64,000 bases of DNA from Rhodospirillales bacterium URHD0017 (GTDB lineage: Bacteria > Pseudomonadota > Alphaproteobacteria > Reyranellales > Reyranellaceae). The notes beneath the pieces were generated by a model that saw only the letters and a list, made by a program, of their open reading frames with translations, searched no databases and was not told where the DNA came from. The DNA is taken from NCBI GenBank assembly GCA_900110395.1, contig FODP01000011.1, forward strand, positions 186,001-250,000, read 5' to 3'. The position numbers and the translations under genes were made by a program. Positions 25,798-33,657 of the stretch are shown one piece after another (position 1 is the first letter of the stretch; every line of letters starts with the position of its first letter).

Positions 25798-26022
25798 ATG
25801 ACTTCTGACGAGCTCACGACCGCTCTTGGTCAGGCCGCCGCCAAGGTCTGGGGCCAGTTGCCCGCGTACGTACAGCACGATCTGTTCGAGGCGGCCGTCC
25901 GGTCGGCCGGCAAGGCCGCGCGCGAGGAGCTCGCCGTCTTCCTTCACCGCCACCATCCGCGCACCACCGAGGGCGAGGACTCCGGTAGAAGGGTGCCCGA
26001 GCCGGACAGCCTGGGCGGTTGA
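25798..26022 (+). CDS. Small soluble protein of unknown function
   Basis: A 74-residue protein beginning MTSDELTTALGQAAAKVWGQ, with GAGGTGATGG just ahead of the ATG. It is helical with a central LFEAAVRSAGKAAREELAVFLHRHH segment and a charged tail. It follows the MFS gene by 41 bases on the same strand and may be co-transcribed. The start of this protein (helix with LPxxVQxxLFEAAV) resembles small uncharacterised proteins found near stress genes in alphaproteobacteria, but I cannot name the family. Confidence 0.7.
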   Translation: MTSDELTTALGQAAAKVWGQLPAYVQHDLFEAAVRSAGKAAREELAVFLHRHHPRTTEGEDSGRRVPEPDSLGG

Positions 26023-26025
26023 CGG

Positions 26026-26130
26026 TCAATCGATCCGGCGCGAACACCACAGCCCGATGATGACGGCGATGGACGTCGTGGTCATCACGACGCCCATGCC
26101 GGTCAGCATCACCTGCCAGATCGTCTGCAC
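26026..26130 (-). CDS. 34-residue single-span membrane protein
   Basis: A short leftward frame starting at a GTG (26130), eight bases after the stop of the upstream mini-gene and with AGGA just before it. The product is mostly one hydrophobic helix (MLTGMGVVMTTTSIAVIIGL) ending in a basic tail CSRRID. The tight coupling to the mini-gene upstream and a stress-type promoter ahead of both favour a real bicistronic unit. Below normal gene-calling length, so confidence is moderate. Confidence 0.5.
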   Translation of the reverse strand: MQTIWQVMLTGMGVVMTTTSIAVIIGLWCSRRID

Positions 26131-26137
26131 GACGGTC

Positions 26138-26221
26138 CTAGTGCAGCCATCCCACTGCCCACATGAGCAACAGGATGGGGATGGGAACGCCGAGCAACCA
26201 CAGCAAGCCAGCGCGAGCCAT
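26138..26221 (-). CDS. 27-residue hydrophobic mini-protein
   Basis: A very short leftward gene with an excellent ribosome site: AGGAGG six bases before the ATG at 26221. The product is one transmembrane helix (MARAGLLWLLGVPIPILLLM, then WAVGWLH). The paired Pro-Ile-Pro in the centre of the helix is a recognisable feature of small alphaproteobacterial membrane peptides of this kind. An exact EcfG-type promoter lies 30 bases upstream, arguing strongly that the gene is expressed under general stress. Confidence 0.7.
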   Translation of the reverse strand: MARAGLLWLLGVPIPILLLMWAVGWLH

Positions 26222-26250
26222 TTTCGACCTCCTGGTTTTGATGCATCGAC

Positions 26251-26275
26251 AACGGCTGGGACCCGGTCACGTTCC
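26251..26275 (-). promoter_or_regulatory. EcfG-type general stress promoter (GGAAC-N16-CGTT)
   Basis: On the minus strand GGAAC (26275-26271) and CGTT (26254-26251) are separated by exactly 16 bases, the consensus for the alphaproteobacterial general stress sigma factor EcfG. The -10 element ends 29 bases before the start codon of the 27-residue membrane protein at 26221, a sensible leader length. Confidence 0.7.
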
Positions 26276-26330
26276 GGAAGCAACGGAGGAAGTGCTTGAA
26301 CGTTTACGCCGGGCTTCTTGGGAGGCGGCA

Positions 26331-26825
26331 ATGGCTTTGCTCGACATTCTCACCGGCCGGAGGACCTCTGGCGGGCGGATTCCTCCGCTTGCGATGGCGC
26401 TGATGGGCCTGCTCACCTACAACAAGCTGAAAAAACCCGCGGGTGCGGCGCCGGATGGCCAGCCTGGGTTGGCCGAGCGTCTGGAGGATTTCTTCAAGCC
26501 TGCCGCGGGCGGCGGCGCGACCGCCAAGGGCGTGATCGGTGCGCTGCTGACCGGAGGCATGATGGACCTGGTCAACCAGTTCCGCGGCGCCGGTAAGGCC
26601 GATGCCGTGGACTCGTGGGTCGCGCGCGGGCCCAACCAGACCGTGTCACCGAACGATCTCTCCAAGGTGCTGACGGAGGAGCAGATCGCTTTCCTGGCCG
26701 AACGCACCGGCATGTCGCGCGACGAGCTTCTCGCCGGCCTCAGCGAACGCCTGCCACAGGTGGTGGACGAGCTCACCCCCGAAGGGCGCCTGCCGACGAC
26801 CGAGGAGATGACGCCAAGGGTCTAG
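26331..26825 (+). CDS. YidB/DUF937-family protein
   Basis: A 164-residue protein beginning MALLDILTGRRTSGGRIPP after a strong ribosome site (GGAGGCGGCA then ATG). The C-terminal half carries the family block: DAVDSWVARGPNQTVSPNDL, LSKVLTEEQIAFLAERTGMS and LLAGLSERLPQVVDELTPEG. YidB-like proteins are widespread and of unknown function. Upstream frames extending the gene to 26163 are shadows. Its last 53 bases overlap the 3' end of the convergent MFS gene. Confidence 0.9.
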   Translation: MALLDILTGRRTSGGRIPPLAMALMGLLTYNKLKKPAGAAPDGQPGLAERLEDFFKPAAGGGATAKGVIGALLTGGMMDLVNQFRGAGKADAVDSWVARGPNQTVSPNDLSKVLTEEQIAFLAERTGMSRDELLAGLSERLPQVVDELTPEGRLPTTEEMTPRV

Positions 26826-27945
26826 GGTCGATGAAGCCCCACCAGGCGATCGGCAGGGCGATGACGCAAAGCGCGGACATCGCGAGGAAAGCCGATCCGC
26901 CGTAGGTGGCGTAGAGCGTCCCCGACAGCGACGTGAGCGCGGCGGTGACGAGGCCGGCGCCGAAGGCGTAGAGCGCCTGGGCCGTTGCCGCCACGGCGGG
27001 CGGAACGACGTTGCCGATGACCCGCATGCAAGCGAGATGAAGCAGGGCGAAGGTCAATCCGTGCAGCGGCTGCAAGACCGACAGCAGCACGATCGAATTG
27101 GTGAAGCCCATGGCCGACCAGCGCACGATCCCGGCCAGCGCCGCCAGCACGGCCGCCCTGCGCACGCCCAGCCGATCGAGCAGCCACGGCCCGATCACAA
27201 AGAACACGACGACTTCGGCAGCGACGGCTTCCGCCCACAGGATACTGATGACCGGCGGCGGCAGCCCGGCGGCGCTCCAGCGGATCACGGCGAACGCGTC
27301 GTAGAGAGCGTGGCTGCCGTAGACCAAGGCAGAGACGACGATGACGATGCGAAACGCCGAAAGTCTCAGAAGCCCGCGTACTTCTGATGTCGCGACGCCG
27401 CGCTGCTCGGGCTCAGGAGTGCCGCCGGGAAGCAGCGCAGTGGCGGCTGCTGCGACCATCAGCAGCGCCGCGTTCATCCAGATGATCGGAGTGAGATCGG
27501 CGGGGACGATGAGCTGGCCGATGACGAGGGTGCCGACCAGGAAAGCCGCCGAAGCCGCGCCACGGATCCGGCCGTATTCGAAAGGCCTTGGCTTCGTCGC
27601 GCTGACGGTCAGCGCATCGGCCAGCGACGTGGTTGGCGCCAGGGCGATCGCCTGGGCAAGAGCGATCAGAAGGACGAGCCAGAACGTATCGGCCCATAGG
27701 AACGCAGCGGCAGCGGCGGCCGCCACTATGATCGAGCTGGCGAGAACGAGGCGCAGCGAGGCGAGCCGGTCGGCGAGCCGTCCCAGCAGCGGCCCGGCCG
27801 CCAGCCGCACCAGCAATGCCGCGGCGAGGATCAAACCGATCTGCTGCGGCGTCAGGCCCTTGCTTTCGAACAGCTTCGGCCAGTACGGCGAGGCCACGCC
27901 AAAGGCGCCGTACAAGGTAACGTACAGCAGGACGTAAGCACGCAT
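26773..27945 (-). CDS. MFS transporter, HcaT/LacY-like (MFS_1_like)
   Basis: A 390-residue 12-helix carrier. The opening YVTLYGAFGVASPYWPKLFE and the block GLTPQQIGLILAAALLVRLAAGPLLGRLAD match the branch containing the 3-phenylpropionate permease HcaT and nucleoside/oligosaccharide symporters. The start at 27945 puts a short cytoplasmic leader before TM1. The gene converges on the YidB gene with a 53-base overlap, so antisense interference between the two messages is possible. Substrate unknown; the HcaT branch suggests an aromatic acid but not strongly. Confidence 0.88.
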   Translation of the reverse strand: MRAYVLLYVTLYGAFGVASPYWPKLFESKGLTPQQIGLILAAALLVRLAAGPLLGRLADRLASLRLVLASSIIVAAAAAAAFLWADTFWLVLLIALAQAIALAPTTSLADALTVSATKPRPFEYGRIRGAASAAFLVGTLVIGQLIVPADLTPIIWMNAALLMVAAAATALLPGGTPEPEQRGVATSEVRGLLRLSAFRIVIVVSALVYGSHALYDAFAVIRWSAAGLPPPVISILWAEAVAAEVVVFFVIGPWLLDRLGVRRAAVLAALAGIVRWSAMGFTNSIVLLSVLQPLHGLTFALLHLACMRVIGNVVPPAVAATAQALYAFGAGLVTAALTSLSGTLYATYGGSAFLAMSALCVIALPIAWWGFIDPRPLASSPRSSAGALRG

Positions 27946-27991
27946 CGGCTACGGAACGACCGGCTCCGGTCCGCCGTTGCGGACGGCCCCC

Positions 27992-28717
27992 TTACGCGGG
28001 AACGGGCCGGGCGCGCTGGTTGTAGAGCATCTTGCGGATGCGGGCCTGCTCCTCGGGCGGCAGCTTGGTGTTGTCGACCGAGAGGTCGGCGCCGACGGCC
28101 ATGCCCTTCTGCACCGCGGGCCTGGCGCCCAACTCTTCGAACCAGCGCTTGAAGTGCTTGAACTCCTCGATGTCCTGGCCCTGGAACTTCCAGTTGATGG
28201 TCCACGGGTAGCAGATCATGTCGGCGATCGTGTACTGGTCGCCGGCCAGGTACTTGTGCTTGTAGAGCTGGTTGTTCAGTACGCCATACAGGCGGTTCAC
28301 TTCGTCGGTGAAGCGTGTGATGGCGTACTTCTGGTCGCCTTCCTTCGCCTGGTCGACGCGGCGGAAGTGGCCGCATTCGCCGCTCTTGGGACCCTGATTG
28401 GCCATCTGCCAGATCAGCCACTGGTTGACGTCGTAGCGCGTACGCACGTCCTGCGGATAGAACTTCCCGGCCTTCTCGGCGATGTACATCATGATGGCGC
28501 CCGACTCGAAGATCGTGATCGGCTTGCCGCCACCCTTGGGTTCATGATCCACCATCGTCGGCATGCGATGATTGGGGTTCATCTCCAGGAACTCTTTGCT
28601 GAACTGATCGCCGCGGCCGATGTTGACGGGTACGATCTTGTAGGGCAGGCCGCATTCCTCGAGCAGGATGGTGACCTTCTTGCCATTGGGCGTGGGCCAG
28701 TAATGCAGGTCGATCAT
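27992..28717 (-). CDS. Glutathione S-transferase, Nu-class/YghU-like
   Basis: A 241-residue cytoplasmic enzyme. The N-terminal thioredoxin-fold domain has MIDLHYWPTPNGKKVTILLE and the cis-proline/glutathione contact HRMPTMVD with FESGAIMMYIAEK; the C-terminal all-helical domain follows from about residue 95. The TPNG start is typical of the bacterial YfcG/YghU (Nu) class, which has disulfide-bond oxidoreductase activity. AGGAGGGATCATCC precedes the ATG. It is transcribed away from the molybdopterin oxidoreductase across 47 bases. Confidence 0.93.
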   Translation of the reverse strand: MIDLHYWPTPNGKKVTILLEECGLPYKIVPVNIGRGDQFSKEFLEMNPNHRMPTMVDHEPKGGGKPITIFESGAIMMYIAEKAGKFYPQDVRTRYDVNQWLIWQMANQGPKSGECGHFRRVDQAKEGDQKYAITRFTDEVNRLYGVLNNQLYKHKYLAGDQYTIADMICYPWTINWKFQGQDIEEFKHFKRWFEELGARPAVQKGMAVGADLSVDNTKLPPEEQARIRKMLYNQRARPVPA

Positions 28718-28764
28718 GGATGATCCCTCCTATGGTTGGGCGGGAGCTTATCGGGCGGAGCGAC

Positions 28765-31098
28765 ATGGGCAATAGCAGTCAGCAAAAGATGATCGGCCGT
28801 TCGCTGCGCCGCCTCGAGGATGCGCGGTTCCTGACGGGCCGCGGCCGCTACGTCGATGACATCGCGGTTGCAGATTGCCTGTACGGCCACGTCCTCCGTT
28901 CGCCGCATGCCCATGCCGTCATCAAGGGCATCGATGTTTCGCCTGCCGCGTCGCTGGCCGGCGTGCGCGCCGTCTACACCCATGCCGACCTTGCGGCCGA
29001 GGGGCTGGGCCATATGCCGTGCCTGGCGGCCGTCAAGCCGATGATCGTGCCGCCGCGGCCGGCGCTGGCCGATGGCCGCGTGCGCCATGTCGGCGATCCG
29101 GTGGCGTTCGTCGTGGCCGACAGCGCGGAGGCAGCGCGCGAGGCCGCCGAGCTGATCGAGGTCGATTACGAGGCCCTCGATGCCGTGGTCGACGGGATCG
29201 CGGCGCTCGCTGCCGGGGCGCCGCCGATCTGGCCCGAGGCGCCGGGCAATCTCGCCTATCACGTCCAGCGCGGCGATGCCGATGCGGTGGCGAAGGCGAT
29301 GGCCGAGGCCGCGCACGTCGTCGAGGTCGAGGTCATGAACAACCGCGTCATTGTCACGCCGATCGAGCCGCGTGCCGGCATCGCGCGCCACGACGCCGCG
29401 ACCGGCACGCTGGACCTCGAGCTGACGGGGCAGGGCGTGCATGGTATCCGCCGCCAGCTCGCCGAGTTCATCTTCAAGCTGCCGCTCGACCGCGTCCGCG
29501 TCCACGCACCCGACGTCGGCGGCGGCTTCGGCATGAAGAACTTCCTCTATCCCGAATGGATCCTGCTGCTGTTCGCGGCCCGCCGGCTGGGACGGCCGGT
29601 GCGCTGGCTGGCCGATCGCGCCGAGGAGTTCGTCATGGGCGCGCAGGGCCGCGACATCGCGGCGACCGCGAAGCTCGGGCTCGCCGCCGACGGCCGCCTG
29701 CTGGCGCTCGACGTGAAGATGGTGGCCAACCTCGGCGCCTATCTCTCGGGCAACGGGCCGGGCGCCTCCGTAATCGCCGCCTCGACGGCGCAGGGCGGTG
29801 TCTATGATATTCCGGCGATCGCCGTCGACATCCGCGGCGCACTCAGCAACACCGTGCCGGTCGATGCCTATCGCGGCGCCGGCAAGCCCGAGGCCAACTA
29901 CATCATCGAGCGCGCCATCGAGGCGGCGGCGCGCAAGCTCGGGCGCGATCCCGCCGAACTGCGCCGGCAGAACCTGATCGCGTCGTTCCCGCACAGGACG
30001 GCGCTCGGCATGGCGCTCGATTCGGGCGACTTCGTCGCCAATCTCGATGCCGCCACCGCACGCGCCGACACCAAGGGCTTTGCCGCGCGGCGCGCCGCCG
30101 CCAGGGCGCGCGGCCGGCTGCTCGGCATCGGTGTCGCCTGCTTCCTCGAAACCTCGCGCGGCGCGCCCAACGAAGGCGCCGAGGTGCGCTTCGAGGGCGA
30201 CGGCAAGGTCATGGTCGCCGTCGGCACCGAATCGAACGGCCAGGGCCACGAGACCGCCTTCGCCCAGATCGCGGCCGATCGGCTCGGCGTGCCGATCGAG
30301 GCGGTGCGCTATGTGCAGGCCGACACCGGCCAGGTGAAGAGCGGCGCCGGCCATGGTGGCGCGCGTTCCATGCACATGGGCGGCGCCGCTCTCGTGAAGG
30401 CGATCGATGCCACGCTGGCAAAGGCGCGCACGCTGGCGGCCCATCTCCTGCAGGCGTCGGAAGGCGAGCTGGTCTTCGCCCACGGGAGTTTCGCGGTGCA
30501 GGGCAGCGATCGCTCAGTCGCGTTGCCGACGCTGGCACGCAGCGCGGAAGATCCGGCCAACCTGCCGGACGGCATGACGCCAGATCCGGCTGGGGGCCTG
30601 GGCGTGCACGTGATGAACATGACCGACGTCTTCACCTTCCCCAGCGGCTGCCACGTCGCCGAGGTCGAGGTCGATCCCGAGACCGGCGCGGTGGCGCTGG
30701 TGCGCTACACCGCGGTCGACGACTACGGCCGCCTGATCAACCCGCTGCTGACCGAGGGCCAGGTGCAGGGCGGCGTGACCCAGGGCATCGGCCAGGCGAT
30801 GGTCGAGCACACGGTCTACGACACGTCGTCGGGCCAGCTGCTGAGCGGCTCGCTGATGGACTATGCCCTGCCGCGCGCCGACGATCTCCCGGCCTTCGAC
30901 ATCGAGCTGGTCGAGCGGCCGACCGCGGCCAATCCGCTGGGCGTGAAGGGTTCCGGGCAGGCGGGCTGCATAGCCGCCCCGCAGACCGTGATGGCCGCCA
31001 TCCTCGACGCGCTGCGGCCGGCCGGCGTCGAGGCGCTCGACATGCCGGCGACGTCGGAACGCGTCTGGCGTGCGCTGAACGAGGCCCAGCGCCGTTGA
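28765..31098 (+). CDS. Xanthine dehydrogenase/CO dehydrogenase-family molybdopterin-binding large subunit
   Basis: A 777-residue protein of the aldehyde oxidase/xanthine dehydrogenase large-subunit family, which holds the Mo-cytosine dinucleotide cofactor and hydroxylates aldehydes, purines or other heterocycles. Blocks: IGRSLRRLEDARFLTGRGRY, LRSPHAHA, GGGFGMKNFLYPE (about residues 253-265), AYRGAGKPEANYIIERAIE (form II-like active-site loop) and GVKGSGQAGC with the usual catalytic Glu replaced by Gln in GSGQAGC-type position, which should be checked. The start at 28765 has GGAGCGAC before it. The small iron-sulfur and medium FAD subunits normally found beside it are absent here. Confidence 0.92.
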   Translation: MGNSSQQKMIGRSLRRLEDARFLTGRGRYVDDIAVADCLYGHVLRSPHAHAVIKGIDVSPAASLAGVRAVYTHADLAAEGLGHMPCLAAVKPMIVPPRPALADGRVRHVGDPVAFVVADSAEAAREAAELIEVDYEALDAVVDGIAALAAGAPPIWPEAPGNLAYHVQRGDADAVAKAMAEAAHVVEVEVMNNRVIVTPIEPRAGIARHDAATGTLDLELTGQGVHGIRRQLAEFIFKLPLDRVRVHAPDVGGGFGMKNFLYPEWILLLFAARRLGRPVRWLADRAEEFVMGAQGRDIAATAKLGLAADGRLLALDVKMVANLGAYLSGNGPGASVIAASTAQGGVYDIPAIAVDIRGALSNTVPVDAYRGAGKPEANYIIERAIEAAARKLGRDPAELRRQNLIASFPHRTALGMALDSGDFVANLDAATARADTKGFAARRAAARARGRLLGIGVACFLETSRGAPNEGAEVRFEGDGKVMVAVGTESNGQGHETAFAQIAADRLGVPIEAVRYVQADTGQVKSGAGHGGARSMHMGGAALVKAIDATLAKARTLAAHLLQASEGELVFAHGSFAVQGSDRSVALPTLARSAEDPANLPDGMTPDPAGGLGVHVMNMTDVFTFPSGCHVAEVEVDPETGAVALVRYTAVDDYGRLINPLLTEGQVQGGVTQGIGQAMVEHTVYDTSSGQLLSGSLMDYALPRADDLPAFDIELVERPTAANPLGVKGSGQAGCIAAPQTVMAAILDALRPAGVEALDMPATSERVWRALNEAQRR

Positions 31099-31976
31099 CC
31101 GACAAGACGAGCGGCGGCCAGCACCATGTCCTGACCGGTATCCTTTTCATCTGTGGCGCCGGCGTGCTGTTCCCCGTGATGAACGGCTTCGCCAAGTTCC
31201 TGGGCGAAAGCGGATACGATTCCCTGCAGGTCTCGTGGGCGCGCGCCTTCGGCCACATCCTGTTCATGCTGGCGGCCTTCGTGCCGCGCTTCGGGCTCGG
31301 CATGCTGCGCACCCACCGGCCGGGCACGCAGCTCCTGCGGTCGGCGCTGCTGATGACGTCGAACCTGTCGTTCTTCTTCGCCATCATCACCATCCCGATC
31401 GCCAAGGCCGCCTCGATCAGCCTGACGGCGCCCCTGGTCGTGGCGCTGCTTGCCTGGCCGATGCTGGGCGAGCGCACGACGCAGAGCCGGCTGGCGGCCC
31501 TGGCCGTGGGCTTCGTCGGCGTGCTGATCGTGATCCGGCCGGGCACCGAGCTTTTCCAGTGGGCATCGCTCGGCGTGGTGCTGAGCGCCACCTGCTATGC
31601 GCTCTACCAGATCCTGACGCGGCGCATTGCCGGAACGGACTCGCCCGAGACGTCGGCGATCTACAGTTCGACCGTCGGTGCCTTCGGATTGATGTTCGTG
31701 CTGCCGTTCGTCTGGAAGACTCCGGAAACGCTGCGCGACGTCGCCTACTTCTGCAGCCTGGGCGTTCTGGGCGCGCTCGGCCACTACTGCGTGGCGCGCG
31801 CCCTGCACTATGCGCCCGCCAACATCGTGACACCGTTCCAGTACATGCAGCTCCTCGGCTCGGTCGCCGTGGGCTACCTGTTCTTCGGCAACTTCCCCGA
31901 TGTTCTGGGCTGGGTCGGCGCCGCCATCATCGTCGGCGCCGGGCTTTTTATCGGCTGGTCGCAGCGCAAGGGCTAA
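31095..31976 (+). CDS. EamA/DMT-superfamily permease
   Basis: A 293-residue inner-membrane transporter with ten hydrophobic helices in two repeated EamA halves (LTGILFICGAGVLFPVMNGF at the start of the first, ASLGVVLSATCYALYQILTR at the start of the second). DMT proteins usually export amino acids, nucleosides or drugs. It probably starts at a TTG at 31095 that overlaps the stop of the molybdopterin subunit (TTGA), so it is translationally coupled to it. Its stop overlaps the end of the convergent receptor gene by four bases. Confidence 0.9.
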   Translation: MTDKTSGGQHHVLTGILFICGAGVLFPVMNGFAKFLGESGYDSLQVSWARAFGHILFMLAAFVPRFGLGMLRTHRPGTQLLRSALLMTSNLSFFFAIITIPIAKAASISLTAPLVVALLAWPMLGERTTQSRLAALAVGFVGVLIVIRPGTELFQWASLGVVLSATCYALYQILTRRIAGTDSPETSAIYSSTVGAFGLMFVLPFVWKTPETLRDVAYFCSLGVLGALGHYCVARALHYAPANIVTPFQYMQLLGSVAVGYLFFGNFPDVLGWVGAAIIVGAGLFIGWSQRKG

Positions 31977-33571
31977 CCGACCGTCACCGGCGAGAAGTCG
32001 ACGTACCAGCTCTTGGGGTGGACATAGCCCTTGACCTTGCCCGAGATGGCATTGGGCCACACGTCGTGGACCACCCAGACGAACACGGCGTCGTCGACCA
32101 TCTTGGTGTTGATCTTCGCCAGCACCTTGTCGAGTGCCGCCGGGTCGGACGTGCTGCGCGCCTCCTTGGCGAGCCTGTCGAACTCCGGATCGTTGATGTA
32201 GCCCCAGTTCGAACCCTTGGGCGGGACCTGCTGGCTGTCGACGAACCGCATGAAGGCATTATGCGGGTCCATCGTGTTCCAGCTCACATTGATGGCGCCG
32301 AACTGCTGGCCTTCCGGTGACTTGGCGCCCTGGCGCATGGTGTTCAGGAGCGCATTCCAGTCCATCACCTGGAATTCGACGTCGATGCCGACCTCGGCCC
32401 ATTGCTGCTGGATCGCCTCGTTCATGATCAGCGGATACATCTGCCCCGAGCCCGAGGTCGATATCGCGATCTTGGTCTTGAGCTTCTTCGACGGCCCGTA
32501 GCCTGCTTCGGCCAGCAGCTTCCTGGCCTCGGCCGGGTCGTACTTGATCCTGAAGGAAGGCGTGCCGAACCACGGATGATCCGGTGGCACGCAGCCGACG
32601 GCCGGGACGGCGAGCCCGTTCAAGACCTTGACGATGGCGTCGCGGTCGATCGCGAGATTCATCGCCTTGCGCACGCGGATGTCCGCCGTCGGCGCACCGG
32701 GCAGCATGCTGAGCGTGTAAGGCCACATGTGCGGGATGGCGTTAGTCTCGATCTGGCAGCCCGCGGCCCTGAGCTTGCCGAGCGAATCGGGCGCCGGCGC
32801 CTCGATCCAGTCGACCCGTCCCGACAGCAGGGATGCCGAGCGCGTCGAGACGTCGGGGATCGGCAGCAACACCATGCGCTCGCTCTTGGGAATGCGCTCC
32901 TTGTTCCAGTAGTCGGCGTTGCGTTCGAGCTCGGCGCGTTCGCGCGGCGACCACGCCTTCATCTTCCACGGACCGGTGCCCGACGGCTGCTTGCGGTAGG
33001 CCTGCCAGTCGCGTCCGACCTTCTCGAAGTTGTCGGCGCTCGCGATCATGAAGCGGTTGAGCAGCGAGGGCATGATGGTGTCGACACCGTTGGTCTGCAA
33101 CTCGACCTTGTAGTCGTCGATCTTGCGATAGGCGACGACCGGCCACACGGCCGCGATCAGCACGCTGCGACCGAGACGATCGAAGGATGGCGACTTGTCG
33201 TTCAGCGTGCGATCGAGGCTGAAGATGACGTCGTCGGCGGTGAAGGGCGCGCCGTGATGGAATTTTACGCCCTGGCGCAGCTCGAAGATCCATTTCGTCG
33301 CATCGGCGGGGTCCTGGTGCCACTTGGTGGCAAGGCCCGGCACCAGCTTCGCGGGCTCCGTCGCCGACGACAGGTCCCAGGCGACCAGCGGATCGTAGAG
33401 CGTGTAGCCCATGAAGCGGATGCCCTCGGTGCCTTGGTCGGGCGCACCGTCGGTGACCGGGATGTCGGCCAGCGTCATGGCGATGCGCAGGGTCGACGGC
33501 TGCTGCGCTTCCGCGCCGCGGGCGAAGGACAGGGCGGCGCTGGCAAGCAGGGCGGCACGTCTCGTGAGCAT
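31973..33571 (-). CDS. Peptide-type ABC transporter substrate-binding protein (orphan)
   Basis: A 532-residue family 5 solute-binding protein. The start at 33571 is chosen because AGGAGG lies six bases upstream and the N-terminus is then a signal peptide (MLTRRAALLASAALSFARGA). Family blocks: TYPE FHHGAPFTADDVIFSLDRTL, PSGTGPWKMKAW, and DIRVRKAMNLAIDRDAIVK. It is only distantly like the tandem trio at the left edge. No permease or ATPase lies beside it. It is divergent from the amidase pair across 86 bases, so it may supply an amide-containing substrate to them; that is inference. Confidence 0.94.
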   Translation of the reverse strand: MLTRRAALLASAALSFARGAEAQQPSTLRIAMTLADIPVTDGAPDQGTEGIRFMGYTLYDPLVAWDLSSATEPAKLVPGLATKWHQDPADATKWIFELRQGVKFHHGAPFTADDVIFSLDRTLNDKSPSFDRLGRSVLIAAVWPVVAYRKIDDYKVELQTNGVDTIMPSLLNRFMIASADNFEKVGRDWQAYRKQPSGTGPWKMKAWSPRERAELERNADYWNKERIPKSERMVLLPIPDVSTRSASLLSGRVDWIEAPAPDSLGKLRAAGCQIETNAIPHMWPYTLSMLPGAPTADIRVRKAMNLAIDRDAIVKVLNGLAVPAVGCVPPDHPWFGTPSFRIKYDPAEARKLLAEAGYGPSKKLKTKIAISTSGSGQMYPLIMNEAIQQQWAEVGIDVEFQVMDWNALLNTMRQGAKSPEGQQFGAINVSWNTMDPHNAFMRFVDSQQVPPKGSNWGYINDPEFDRLAKEARSTSDPAALDKVLAKINTKMVDDAVFVWVVHDVWPNAISGKVKGYVHPKSWYVDFSPVTVG

Positions 33572-33657
33572 GCGGAACCTCCTGGAAGTTCCGTTACACG
33601 AAGCATGAAGCGCGCCAGCATGGACGGGGCACGCTTCTTGCTGTTCCATCACCGACC

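Noticed and set aside
28714..30483. A 589-codon leftward frame opposite the molybdopterin subunit
   Set aside because: Composition is that of a shadow, and the rightward frame contains all family motifs.
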